A stretch of DNA of 64,000 bases from Sphingobium trunci (GTDB lineage Bacteria > Pseudomonadota > Alphaproteobacteria > Sphingomonadales > Sphingomonadaceae): the NCBI RefSeq assembly GCF_022664535.1, contig NZ_JAKUJY010000005.1, positions 124,001 through 188,000 of the forward strand. The letters are read 5' to 3'. The notes under the pieces are model-generated. The model was not told the DNA's origin. It saw only the letters and a program-made list of their open reading frames with translations, and did not search any database. The position numbers and the translations under genes are program-made. Of this stretch, positions 49,873-58,542 are shown one piece after another. The stretch's first letter is position 1. Each line of letters starts with the position of its first letter.

Positions 49873-50606
49873 TCGGCGGCCTGCTCCGCCATGGCGCTGG
49901 AAAGCCAGTCGGGCAGGATGGCGGGGTCGATATCCTCGACCCGCCGCAATTCGATTGAGAGGCCCAGGTCGGGCAGGGCGGCTTTCTGGCGTTTCTCGTC
50001 GGCCTGCGCCAATGGAACGGCCACCAGCCGCCGGTTCACCTTGTTGCGATAATGCATGCGGGCGGTGTTCTCCTGCCCGACATAGCATCCCTTGTCATAA
50101 TCGACGCCGTGCAGTTCCTCGGCATTGGTTTCCAGCCACAATATCTGGTCCTGTCCCAGCTCGCCCACGCCCTCGAACACGCCGATCGCCAGCCGGTGCG
50201 CGCGAAAGGCGGCCGATGCGTCGCCCTCATCCGGCGCCGCGATCCAGCGATGCCCCAGGGCGCGCAGCCGGGGGTCGAACGGCTTGTCTTCCGCCTCCAG
50301 CGCCCAATGCACGGCCAGTTCGCTTTCCCGGGCGATCACCGCCTTGCGCCGCAGCCGGTACAGCGTCAGCCGCTTGGCCAGCGCGTCCGCCTGCGCCGCC
50401 TCGCAATCGATTAGCACATCCCCGCCATCCGCCCAGAGGATGAAATCGAACAGCGCCTTGCCCTGCGGAGTCAGCATGGCCGTCCATCGCGGCTCGTTCG
50501 GTTTCAACCCCAGAACGTCGCGCGTCAGCAGGCCTTGCAGAAATGGCTTCGCTTCCTCGCCGGAAATTCTGAGGATCGCGCGGTCGCTAAGGGTGGTGCC
50601 GGTCAT
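49869..50606 (-). CDS. ygfZ: Folate-binding Fe-S cluster maintenance protein YgfZ
   Basis: 245 residues of the GcvT-like fold. The signature KGCYVGQE is complete (DKGCYVGQEN), with its Cys used in repair of certain Fe-S enzymes through folate. This would support the Fe-S dehydratase Edd and others. The ATG at 50606 is preferred over a long antisense extension. It is followed by the cyclase gene with ATGA overlap. Confidence 0.9.
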   Translation of the reverse strand: MTGTTLSDRAILRISGEEAKPFLQGLLTRDVLGLKPNEPRWTAMLTPQGKALFDFILWADGGDVLIDCEAAQADALAKRLTLYRLRRKAVIARESELAVHWALEAEDKPFDPRLRALGHRWIAAPDEGDASAAFRAHRLAIGVFEGVGELGQDQILWLETNAEELHGVDYDKGCYVGQENTARMHYRNKVNRRLVAVPLAQADEKRQKAALPDLGLSIELRRVEDIDPAILPDWLSSAMAEQAAE

Positions 50607-50654
50607 CGGCTTTAGGTAGGACACTCCCCAACCATATCCAAGCGGTGAACGATC

Positions 50655-51986
50655 ATGTCCGAAACTTTCGACCTCATCCTCAAGAACGGCACCGTCCACA
50701 CGCCCGGCGGACCGGAAAGCGTGGACGTCGGGGTGCGGGGCGGCAGGATCGCCGCCATCGGTTCGGCCTTGGGCGATGCGGCGGAAGTGATCGATTGTAC
50801 CGGCCTCGACGTGCTGCCGGGTTGTATCGACAGCCAGGTCCATTTCCGCGAGCCAGGGCTGGAGCATAAGGAAGACCTCGAATCGGGCAGCCGCTCGGCG
50901 GTGCTGGGCGGTGTGACGGCGGTGTTCGAAATGCCCAACACCAATCCCAACACCGACACCGCCGACCGTGTGCGGGACAAGCTGAAGCGTGCCCATCATC
51001 GCATGTGGTGCGACCATGCCTTTTATGTCGGCGCTACCGCCGACAATGCGGAACGGTTGAAGGAACTGGAGCGCATTCCCGGCACGTCGGGAGTCAAGAT
51101 ATTCATGGGCGCTTCGACGGGCAGCCTGCTGGTGGACGACGACGATGCCCTCGCGCGCGTCCTTGCCAGCGGCACCCGCCGCGTCGCCATCCATGCCGAG
51201 GACGAGGCGCGCATGAACGCCCGCAAGGATCTGCGGGTGGAGGGCGATCCGTCCTCGCACCCCGTCTGGCGTGACGATGAAAGCGCGATGATCGCGACGA
51301 AACGGATCATCGATCTTGCCCGCAAGGCGCGCCGCCGCATCCACATCCTGCATGTGACGACTCCTGCGGAACTGGAATATATCGCGCGGAACAAGGATAT
51401 CGCGACCTGCGAGGTCACGCCGCAGCATCTGACGCTGGCGGCGGAGGATGCCTATCCGCGCCTTGGCACCTATGCGCAGATGAACCCGCCGATCCGGTCG
51501 CAGGCGCATCGCGACGGTCTGTGGCACTGGCTCAATCAGGGGGTGCCCGATGTGCTGGGAAGCGATCACGCCCCCCACACCATAGAGGAGAAGGCGAAAA
51601 CCTATCCCGCTTCGCCCAGCGGCATGCCCGGCGTGCAGACTCTGGTGCCGCTGCTGCTCAACCATGTGGCGAAAGGGCGGCTGTCGCTGCGCCGGTTCAT
51701 CGAGTTGACCTCCTCCGGCCCGCAGCGCGTATTCGGGCTGGTCGGCAAGGGCCGCATCGCGCTCGGCTATGATGCCGACTTCACCGTGGTCGACCTCAAG
51801 AAGCGCTGGACGGTCGGCAGCGACTGGCTCTCCTCGCGCTGCAACTGGTCGCCGTTCGAAGGCATGGACCTCACCGGCAAGGCTGTCGGCACCATCATTC
51901 GCGGCCATCGCGTGATGTGGGAAGATATGCTGGCCAATGAAGCGATCGGCGAGCCGATCCGCTTCGAGGCGACCGAATTCGCCTAG
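50655..51986 (+). CDS. pyrC: Dihydroorotase-like amidohydrolase
   Basis: 443 residues of the class I dihydroorotase group. The carbamylated Lys is expected at 148 (SGVKIFMG), and metal-site residues His180, His233 and Asp304 (GSDHAPH) are present. The usual first metal ligands are H-x-H; here the motif is DSQVHFREPG, so Gln61 replaces the first His and His63 remains. This variant occurs in a subgroup of alphaproteobacterial proteins. Dihydroorotate formation is likely but unproven. Overlaps the convergent RarD gene by four bases. Confidence 0.8.
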   Translation: MSETFDLILKNGTVHTPGGPESVDVGVRGGRIAAIGSALGDAAEVIDCTGLDVLPGCIDSQVHFREPGLEHKEDLESGSRSAVLGGVTAVFEMPNTNPNTDTADRVRDKLKRAHHRMWCDHAFYVGATADNAERLKELERIPGTSGVKIFMGASTGSLLVDDDDALARVLASGTRRVAIHAEDEARMNARKDLRVEGDPSSHPVWRDDESAMIATKRIIDLARKARRRIHILHVTTPAELEYIARNKDIATCEVTPQHLTLAAEDAYPRLGTYAQMNPPIRSQAHRDGLWHWLNQGVPDVLGSDHAPHTIEEKAKTYPASPSGMPGVQTLVPLLLNHVAKGRLSLRRFIELTSSGPQRVFGLVGKGRIALGYDADFTVVDLKKRWTVGSDWLSSRCNWSPFEGMDLTGKAVGTIIRGHRVMWEDMLANEAIGEPIRFEATEFA

Positions 51987-52852
51987 GCGGTCGCCACCCG
52001 GTTGCGGCGGACGGTGGCGATGCTGTCCGCCGCGAACAGGATCAACCCGCCCCAGATCAGCGCAAAGCTGACGATCTGGCCGTGGCTCAATGTCTCACCG
52101 AACAGCAGGATTCCGCACAGGAACTGCAAGGTGGGCGCGAGATATTGCAGCAGTCCCAGCGTCGCCATCGGCAGCCGCTGGGCGGCGGTGGCGAACAGGA
52201 CCAGCGGCACCGTCGTCACCGCGCCGGAAATGATCAGCAAGCCGGTCGTTGGCATATCCTGCCCGAAGCTGATGCCGCCGTGGGAGGTCAACCAGACCAG
52301 GTAACCGATCGCCGGAAGCGTCAGCAGCAACGTCTCGACCCCCAGTCCCATCATCGGCGGCACTGGCGTCACCTTGCGGATCAGGCCGTAAAAGGCGAAA
52401 CTCAGCGCGAGGGTGATGCTGATCCACAATGTCGTCAGCGCGGCCGCCGCCATGATGGCGACTCCCACCGTCGCAAGGGCGATCGCCAGCATCTGCCCAC
52501 GCCGCAATCTTTCCTTGAGCAGCAGCACGCCCAGCCCGACATTGACCAGCGGATTGAGGAAATAGCCGAGGCTGCTGGCGATGACATGACCGGCATTGAC
52601 CGCCCAGACGTAAATCAGCCAGTTGATTGCGATCATCAGCGCCGAACCTGCGAGCGGCAGCATCAGCCGCCGGTTGCCCAGCAGCGCGAACAAGGCGGGC
52701 AGGGCCTTGCGCGTGCCCAGCAGCGTCAGGATCAGCAGCAGCGACCACATCACACGCTGCGTCACGATCTCCACCGGATCGACATGATGCAGCAGCCGGA
52801 AAAAGATCGGCAGCATGCCCCACAAGCCATAGGCGCCCACGGCCGCCAACAT
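51983..52852 (-). CDS. rarD: RarD-type EamA/DMT transporter
   Basis: 289 residues from the ATG at 52852, with ten membrane segments in two EamA repeats. The start RQGMLAAVGAYGLWGMLPIF matches the RarD N-terminus, which normally has a few residues more; no upstream ATG or GTG in frame fits, so the start may be this ATG after AGGGG. RarD proteins are putative exporters with unknown substrate. Confidence 0.82.
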   Translation of the reverse strand: MLAAVGAYGLWGMLPIFFRLLHHVDPVEIVTQRVMWSLLLILTLLGTRKALPALFALLGNRRLMLPLAGSALMIAINWLIYVWAVNAGHVIASSLGYFLNPLVNVGLGVLLLKERLRRGQMLAIALATVGVAIMAAAALTTLWISITLALSFAFYGLIRKVTPVPPMMGLGVETLLLTLPAIGYLVWLTSHGGISFGQDMPTTGLLIISGAVTTVPLVLFATAAQRLPMATLGLLQYLAPTLQFLCGILLFGETLSHGQIVSFALIWGGLILFAADSIATVRRNRVATA

Positions 52853-52890
52853 CCCCTGGCGGAAGGCGTGACCGGATGGGTCGGGCGGTG

Positions 52891-53112
52891 TCAGAATATG
52901 CCTCCCCCCAGGAACAGGCGCAGCGCCCCGAACGCCGCGACCATCAGGCAGAAGTTGCGCCCGCCATTGCGGCTGGAAAACATGCCCACAAAGGCGCCGA
53001 CCAAGGCCATTGGCACCAGCAGCCAGTTGAGTGCGCCCAGCAGCGGAAACACCGCCGGGATCATCAGGATCAGCGTCGCAAGGCCGATCAGGGCTGACAG
53101 CATATTGATCAT
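52891..53112 (-). CDS. Small hydrophobic protein
   Basis: 73 residues, with two membrane segments (residues ~6-30 and ~32-68, the latter containing ALVGAFVGMF and FGALRLFLGGG). No family is recognised. Its stop lies 38 bases before the chosen RarD start, in the same direction. Confidence 0.6.
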   Translation of the reverse strand: MINMLSALIGLATLILMIPAVFPLLGALNWLLVPMALVGAFVGMFSSRNGGRNFCLMVAAFGALRLFLGGGIF

Positions 53113-53273
53113 GGCGCACCAAATGGACTTTCGAGCCGGTCAGGACAAGGCGCACAGGCAAGGCCAGTTGGCGAATAATGGCCCGGCATCAAAATAAAGG
53201 GGCGGATTCACCACAAACCCTAACGAAAAATTAACTTCTACCTTTCACTTCCTGTTAACCAGGGAGTGAAGCC

Positions 53274-53960
53274 ATGGCCTCTGTTCGATCCGTCTCCATC
53301 ATCACGCTTGCCTTGACCCTGTCGCTGGCCGGTTGCGGCAAGGGTGGCAAGCATGCCGACCTCAATGCGCTGGACGAAGCGCTCACCAACAATGTGGTGG
53401 AGGGACAGATCGTCGTCGATCCCAACCGCATCGGTGGGCCGACCGCTCCATTGCCGGTGCTCAAGGGCGAGGCTGCCAAGGCGCTGGCCGCCTCGGTCAA
53501 GCTGGCGGGCGGCAAGCTGCTGGCGACACCGGCCGCCGTGCAGGGCGCGGGGACGGATTCCGCCAAGACGCTTGCCGAGGTCGCCATGGGACAGCAGGGG
53601 CCGGGCAGCAACGCCAATTGCCGCAAGCAGCTGGTCTATGGCAATCAGTGGGCCAGCCGCCTGCCCGATCCTTTCACCCCCTATCCGGGTTCGCAACTGG
53701 TCGAAGCGGCGGGCGCGGAGAAAAATGGCTGTACCCTGCGCGCCGCAACCTTCGTGACGCCGGTGCCGCGCCAGAGCGTCATGGACTTTTATTATACCCA
53801 GGCCCGCCGGTCCGGCTTCGACGCCGAACACAGGATCATGGACGGCGATCATGTGCTGGGCGGTACGCGCAAGGATGACGGCAGCGCCTATTTCCTGCTG
53901 TTCACCGACGCGCCGGGCGGCAAGACCAGCGTCGATATCATCGCGGATAACGGGCGCTGA
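53274..53960 (+). CDS. Hypothetical lipoprotein
   Basis: 228 residues with a signal sequence and lipobox LAGC (Cys21). The mature part has a conserved-looking core VPRQSVMDFYYTQARRSGF, as in small envelope proteins that bind a ligand between a helix and a sheet, and ends with a short beta segment. An AGGGAGTG site lies six bases before the ATG. The region 53113-53273 upstream holds no gene; its end is AT-rich and could hold the promoter. Confidence 0.72.
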   Translation: MASVRSVSIITLALTLSLAGCGKGGKHADLNALDEALTNNVVEGQIVVDPNRIGGPTAPLPVLKGEAAKALAASVKLAGGKLLATPAAVQGAGTDSAKTLAEVAMGQQGPGSNANCRKQLVYGNQWASRLPDPFTPYPGSQLVEAAGAEKNGCTLRAATFVTPVPRQSVMDFYYTQARRSGFDAEHRIMDGDHVLGGTRKDDGSAYFLLFTDAPGGKTSVDIIADNGR

Positions 53961-54033
53961 TCCTGAACGACATGTGGCGTTGAACCCAAACCGCCCATTT
54001 CCTTCGTGGCATTTTGCCATTAGGGCGGGCGGC

Positions 54034-54417
54034 ATGACCAATATTCTTCTCGTCATGGCAGGCGGCGCCGTCGGATCGGCGCTTCGCTATCTGCTCGGGC
54101 GTCTTTCAGGCCAGTTGTTCCCGGCCGCCTTGTGGCCATGGGGAACCTTCGGCGCCAACATCATCGGCGGCTTCGCCATGGGCTTGCTGGCCGGGTGGCT
54201 GGCGCGCTTCAGCAGCGGTCCGGGTGAGCCGATCCGCTTGCTCCTGGCAGTGGGCGTGCTGGGCGGCTTCACCACCTTTTCCTCCTTCAGCCTTGAGACC
54301 GTGCTGATGATCGAGCGTGGGCAATTTGGCATGGGCCTGGCTTATGCCGTCTTTTCCGTGATCGGTGCGGTCGGCGCGTTGGCGGGGGGCCTCGCCGTGA
54401 TGAGGAGCGTCGCATGA
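54034..54417 (+). CDS. crcB: Fluoride channel CrcB/Fluc
   Basis: 127 residues and four membrane helices. It forms dimeric, dual-topology channels that let fluoride leave the cell. Conserved motifs are GGAVGSALRYLLG, WGTFGANIIGGF with the central Asn, and GGFTTFSSFSLE with the Phe-box and polar track. No fluoride riboswitch is seen upstream. The stop overlaps the rluC ATG (ATGA). Confidence 0.94.
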   Translation: MTNILLVMAGGAVGSALRYLLGRLSGQLFPAALWPWGTFGANIIGGFAMGLLAGWLARFSSGPGEPIRLLLAVGVLGGFTTFSSFSLETVLMIERGQFGMGLAYAVFSVIGAVGALAGGLAVMRSVA

Positions 54418-55760
54418 AGGGTAAATCCTCCGGTCCCTCGCGCGGATCCCGCAAGCCCGGCGCAGCCCCGCAAGGCCGTGCTCGTGGCGCCGTCAAGGCA
54501 GCGCGCGCGCGCAAGCCCGACGCGCCCAAGGCGCCGCCGAAACAGGCCGCGAAACCCGCTTCCATCAAACCCGCATCAGTCAAGCCTGCTCCCGCCAGGA
54601 CTTCGAGCAGCAAGGGCGTCTCGCTCGACGTGCGGCAGTTCCGGGTGGCTGCCGATGATGACGGAATCCGGCTCGACCGCTGGTTCCAGCGGCACTTGCC
54701 CGATGTCAGCTTCAACACAGTATCCCGCTGGTCGCGTACCGGCCAGCTTCGGGTGGACGGCGCTCGCGCCGCGCCCGGCGACCGCCTTGCCGAAGGTCAG
54801 AGCATCCGCGTGCCGCCTGCCGAACCCAAGGCTGCCGAAAGCGCCAGGCCCAAGCGGGTCCGCCCGCAACTGACCGACGATCAGGTCGCCTTCGCCCAGA
54901 GCCTGGTCATCCACCGCGACGCGCAGGCGATCGTCATCAACAAGCCGCCGGGCCTTGCCACGCAGGGCGGCACCAAGACCGAAGACCATGTCGACGGACT
55001 GCTGGATGCGCTGGAATATGAGCTGGACCAGCGGCCCAAGCTGGTTCACCGGCTCGACAAGGACACGTCCGGCGCGCTGTTGATCGCCCGCACGGCGCGC
55101 TCGGCCGCCCATTTCGCCAAGGCCTTTTCCAGCCGCACGGCGCGCAAGGTCTATTGGGCCATCGTGATGGGCGTTCCCTCGATCGAGGACGGCATGATCG
55201 AGTTGCCCATCGCCAAGCAGCCCGGCACCGGCGGTGAGAAAATGCATGTGGATGAGGAGGAGGGACTGCCCGCCCGCTCGCGCTACCGGGTGATCGAACG
55301 CGCGGGCAATCGCGCCGCCTGGGTCGAGCTGCAGCCCTATACCGGCCGCACCCATCAGTTGCGCGTCCATATGGCGGCAATCGGCCATCCCATTGTCGGC
55401 GACGGCAAATATGGCGGCAAGGAAGCGTTCCTGTCCGGCACGATCAGCCGCAAGATGCACCTCCATGCCCGCCGCATCAGGGTGGATCATCCCGATGGTG
55501 GCCGCGTCGATGTCCGCGCGGAACTGCCCGATCATTTCGCCGCCAGCCTGACCTCGCTGGGCTTCGATATCCATGCGGGCGATTTGCCGCTGGACGAGGA
55601 AATCGAGCGCAAGCCCACCCGCGAGGATGAGAAAAAGGCAGCCCGCGCCCACGCCAAGCAGATCCGCAAGGGGCGCAAGGGCGAACGCCGCTCGCGGGGA
55701 GCGTCCGCCGGTGCAAAGGGCGGCGGTGGGAAAAGCGGGGGAGGGCCGCGGAAGAAATGA
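54414..55760 (+). CDS. RluC/RluD-family 23S rRNA pseudouridine synthase with long basic tails
   Basis: 448 residues. An S4-like domain (about 78-130) is followed by the catalytic domain with HRLDKDTSGALLIA, where the Asp is the nucleophile, and GRTHQLRVHM. Unusual are about 65 Lys/Ala/Pro-rich residues before the S4 domain and about 50 Lys/Arg/Gly-rich residues at the end, which could bind RNA. Target position unknown. Coupled to crcB and to the next gene by ATGA overlaps. Confidence 0.9.
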   Translation: MKGKSSGPSRGSRKPGAAPQGRARGAVKAARARKPDAPKAPPKQAAKPASIKPASVKPAPARTSSSKGVSLDVRQFRVAADDDGIRLDRWFQRHLPDVSFNTVSRWSRTGQLRVDGARAAPGDRLAEGQSIRVPPAEPKAAESARPKRVRPQLTDDQVAFAQSLVIHRDAQAIVINKPPGLATQGGTKTEDHVDGLLDALEYELDQRPKLVHRLDKDTSGALLIARTARSAAHFAKAFSSRTARKVYWAIVMGVPSIEDGMIELPIAKQPGTGGEKMHVDEEEGLPARSRYRVIERAGNRAAWVELQPYTGRTHQLRVHMAAIGHPIVGDGKYGGKEAFLSGTISRKMHLHARRIRVDHPDGGRVDVRAELPDHFAASLTSLGFDIHAGDLPLDEEIERKPTREDEKKAARAHAKQIRKGRKGERRSRGASAGAKGGGGKSGGGPRKK

Positions 55761-56416
55761 CCAACCGCCTCGCCGTCTTCGACTGCGACGGCACGCTGGT
55801 CGACAGCCAGCACAGCATCTGCACCGCCATGATCCGCGCCTTCGAGGGCGAGAAGCTGGCTCCCCCCGAACGCGCCGCCATCCTCTCGGTGGTCGGCCTG
55901 TCGCTGCCGATGGCCATGGCGCGCCTGCTGCCGGAGGCGCAGGCCGACTATCATGAGCATCTTTCCGACAGCTACAAGCGCGCCTTCCAGCTGTTGCGCC
56001 GCGAAAATGCAGTGTCGGAACCGCTTTATCCCGGCATTGCCGATCTGGTCCGCGAACTCGACAGCGACGGCTGGCTGCTCGGCGTCGCGACGGGCAAGTC
56101 GGACCGGGGCCTTCAGCTCTGCCTCTCCCATCATGGCATCCATGCCCATTTCGTGACGCTCCAGACCGCCGACCGGCACCCGTCCAAGCCGCATCCCTCG
56201 ATGCTGCTGACGGCCATGGCCGAAGCGGGCGCGTCGCCTGAGACCACCGTGATGATCGGCGATACCAGCTTCGATATCGATATGGCGCTGGCCGCGGGCA
56301 CGCGCGCTCTGGGAGTCGGCTGGGGCTATCATACGCCGCAGCATCTCGTCGCGGCGGGCGCGCATAGCGTGGCGATGGACAGCGGCGAACTGCGCGACAA
56401 TATCCACGCGCGATGA
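55757..56416 (+). CDS. HAD-family phosphatase, phosphoglycolate-phosphatase-like
   Basis: 219 residues with the HAD motif I FDCDGTLVDS (Asp nucleophile), motif II VATGKSDRG, the Lys in SKPHPSM and motif IV MIGDTSFDIDMA. A helical cap follows motif I. It probably removes phosphate from phosphoglycolate or a similar small molecule. ATGA overlaps on both sides put it in the crcB-rluC-ATP12 chain. Confidence 0.9.
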   Translation: MTNRLAVFDCDGTLVDSQHSICTAMIRAFEGEKLAPPERAAILSVVGLSLPMAMARLLPEAQADYHEHLSDSYKRAFQLLRRENAVSEPLYPGIADLVRELDSDGWLLGVATGKSDRGLQLCLSHHGIHAHFVTLQTADRHPSKPHPSMLLTAMAEAGASPETTVMIGDTSFDIDMALAAGTRALGVGWGYHTPQHLVAAGAHSVAMDSGELRDNIHAR

Positions 56417-56706
56417 CCGATATGCCGCCGATCCTGCCCCCCATCCCGCCGGTCGACCCTGACAGGGTTGCCCGCCAGCGCTTCTTCGCGCTCGGGCTGT
56501 TCCGCCTGTCGGGCGCGCTGCTGGTGATGTTCGGCTTCCTCATATTGATGCAGCGCTTCCACTGGGTTCAGGGCGGCAAGGCCAAGGCGATGGGTGCGAT
56601 CTTCGTAGTTGTCGGCCTGTTCCAGTTCGTCGTCGTGCCGCGCCTGCTGCTCGCCCTGTTCCGAAAGCCTGTCCCGAGCCAAGACGAAGAGCCTCCTCAA
56701 CCATGA
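56413..56706 (+). CDS. Small two-helix membrane protein
   Basis: 97 residues with Pro-rich head (PPILPPIPPVDPD) and two membrane helices (SGALLVMFGFLILMQ and AIFVVVGLFQFVVVPRLLLA). No family is recognised. Its position between the phosphatase and ATP12 in a coupled chain recurs as an observation only for this window. Confidence 0.65.
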   Translation: MTDMPPILPPIPPVDPDRVARQRFFALGLFRLSGALLVMFGFLILMQRFHWVQGGKAKAMGAIFVVVGLFQFVVVPRLLLALFRKPVPSQDEEPPQP

Positions 56707-57398
56707 AGCGTTTTTACAAGGCCGTTAATGTCGTTCCCGGTGATGCTGGCCTGGAGATTCAACTCGACGGCCGTCCCGTCCGCACGCCCGCCCGCGCGCC
56801 GCTGGCCCTGCCCAACGCAGGGCTGGCCGAAGCCGTGGCCCAGGAATGGCGCGCGCAGGGCGAAACCGTCGATCCGCGTTCCATGCCGTTCACCGGCCTT
56901 GCCAATGGCGCTATCGACCAGATCGCCCCCAATCGCGCGAGCTTCGCCGACGGCATCGCCCGTTATGGCAGCAGTGACCTGCTCTGCTATCGTGCCGAGG
57001 GGCCAGCGGAACTGGTCGCGCGAGAAGCCGCCGCATGGGATCCGCTGCTCGATTGGGCGCGCAGCCGCTATGATGTGACCTTCAAGGTGACGCACGGCAT
57101 CGTCCCGGTCGATCAGCCCGCCGAGACGCTGGAGCGTCTTTCCGCCGCTGTCGCTGCCTTCGACCCCTTCACGCTGGCGGGACTTTCCACGCTGGTCACG
57201 CTCTCCGGCTCCCTGGTTTGCGGTCTTGCCATCGTGGACGGCGGCCATGATGCCGACCTCATCTGGACTGCATCCGAAATCGATGAGGCCTGGGAAGTCG
57301 AACAATGGGGCGAGGATGCCGAAGCCGCCGCCCGTTCGGCGCAGCGCAGAAACGAATTTGCCATGGCGCGAGCCTTTTGCGAGATGGTCCGAGCCTGA
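56703..57398 (+). CDS. ATP12 family F1-ATPase assembly chaperone
   Basis: 231 residues of the ATP12 family, which helps assemble the alpha subunit of F1-ATPase in mitochondria and alphaproteobacteria. Family segments: MKRFYKAVNVV at the start, LDGRPVRTPARAPLALP, YRAEGPAELVAREAAAWDPL and ASEIDEAWEVEQWGED at the end. The ATG overlaps the preceding stop. It is the last gene of the coupled chain. Confidence 0.92.
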   Translation: MKRFYKAVNVVPGDAGLEIQLDGRPVRTPARAPLALPNAGLAEAVAQEWRAQGETVDPRSMPFTGLANGAIDQIAPNRASFADGIARYGSSDLLCYRAEGPAELVAREAAAWDPLLDWARSRYDVTFKVTHGIVPVDQPAETLERLSAAVAAFDPFTLAGLSTLVTLSGSLVCGLAIVDGGHDADLIWTASEIDEAWEVEQWGEDAEAAARSAQRRNEFAMARAFCEMVRA

Positions 57399-57492
57399 CC
57401 GGCTGGGCGCGAAGCTGCCTCTCTGGTCAAATCGGAGAGGCAAGCCGCAGGGACGCGTCTTGCCCGTGAAAGCTCCAAGGAGGACCCTGACC

Positions 57493-58542
57493 TTGTTGTC
57501 CCGCACCTTTGTTATCGCCCTCTCGACCGTTGCTGCGCCGCTCGCATTCCCCGCCCCCAGCTTTGCTCAAGAGGCGGCCGCGCCCACCGCTGCCCAGATG
57601 ACGTCGGCACAGATCGCGGCCTTCAACCAGGCCGTGACCGATTTTACCGCCGGTCAGACGGCGCAGCAGGCGGGTGACAACAACGTTGCGGCGGCCAAAT
57701 ATGAGGCCGCGCTCCCCGCCATCCGCACGGCGGTTCAGATCGATCCGGGCAAGATCGAGAATGTGAACTTTCTCGCCAACGCCCTTTATGCCGATGCCGC
57801 CGCACAGGGCGCGCTGGGCAGGATGGACAAGGTGATCGCCCTCTACAGCGAATCCGCTCCCTATTGGCGTCAGATTGTGGAAGCCAAGCCAGCCGACGCC
57901 GCCAACCGCAACATTTTTGCGGGGATCCTGATCCAGCTGGGCAATCAGAAGCTGGCGGGGCAGGACAAGGCCGGCGCCGATCCGCTCTACAAGGAAGCGC
58001 TGGCCCTGGCGCGGACATCCGTGGCGGAGAATGGCACGGACGCGGTGTCCAGGAATATCCTGCTGTCTGCCCTGATCGGCGCGAGTCAGACGGCCAATGA
58101 TCCAGCACTGACGAACGAGGCACTCAGCCTGGGCAAGGCGATGTTGAGCGACGGAACCATCGATGCCATGAACAAACCGTCCGTTCAGGCCATGACGGGC
58201 AAGAAGGCCGGTTGGTTTCTGGCACGGGGAGGGAAGGCGTTTGCTTTCCTTCCCCCGGATGGCAGTTCAGGAAAGGCCGCCGATGATCTTGTCGGCGTAC
58301 AGCATCCGCCCTGGGCCCAGCAGCCCGATAAATTGCGGCAGCATATGGCGGGCGAGCGCGAAACAGCCCTCGCTGCGGCCGATCTTGCCCCAGGTGGCGA
58401 TGTGATTCTCGCTCACATAATCGGCGCCATGGACGACGATGGCGCGCATTTCCGCATTGTTGTTCTGCGGATCGAGCCCCGTCAGCCGCATGGCGCGCCC
58501 ATGCTGGCCTTCGTAAATCTCACCCGTCTTGAACGCACCTGA
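57493..58542 (+). CDS. Exported repeat (TPR-like) protein, 3' end possibly extended by stop loss
   Basis: TTG start after AAGGAGG at 57477-57483, with a signal peptide ending SFAQEA. The body has helical repeat pairs such as AAAKYEAALPAIRTAVQIDP and DKVIALYSESAPYWRQIVEA, as in TPR proteins. Real-looking protein ends near GKK at about 58205; after that the frame crosses a strong hairpin at 58226-58255 and runs 276 bases antisense to the convergent gene. I read this tail as the result of a lost stop codon. Function unknown. Confidence 0.6.
   Translation: MLSRTFVIALSTVAAPLAFPAPSFAQEAAAPTAAQMTSAQIAAFNQAVTDFTAGQTAQQAGDNNVAAAKYEAALPAIRTAVQIDPGKIENVNFLANALYADAAAQGALGRMDKVIALYSESAPYWRQIVEAKPADAANRNIFAGILIQLGNQKLAGQDKAGADPLYKEALALARTSVAENGTDAVSRNILLSALIGASQTANDPALTNEALSLGKAMLSDGTIDAMNKPSVQAMTGKKAGWFLARGGKAFAFLPPDGSSGKAADDLVGVQHPPWAQQPDKLRQHMAGERETALAAADLAPGGDVILAHIIGAMDDDGAHFRIVVLRIEPRQPHGAPMLAFVNLTRLERT
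58226..58255. terminator. Hairpin between the repeat-protein gene and the convergent transpeptidase-like gene
   Basis: GGGGAGGGAAGGC and GCTTTCCTTCCCC pair (two G-U type mismatches) around gttt. The place between two convergent genes fits a bidirectional terminator, but the plus-strand frame reads through it. Confidence 0.55.

Noticed and set aside
53961..54033. Fluoride riboswitch ahead of crcB
   Set aside because: The 73-base gap lacks the conserved GG-AUGG and pseudoknot pattern of the crcB motif.
58220..58236. Second sigma-54-like site (TGGCACGGGG) on the plus strand
   Set aside because: Only the -24 half matches; at the -12 position the bases are GGGA, and it lies within the repeat-protein frame next to a terminator stem.
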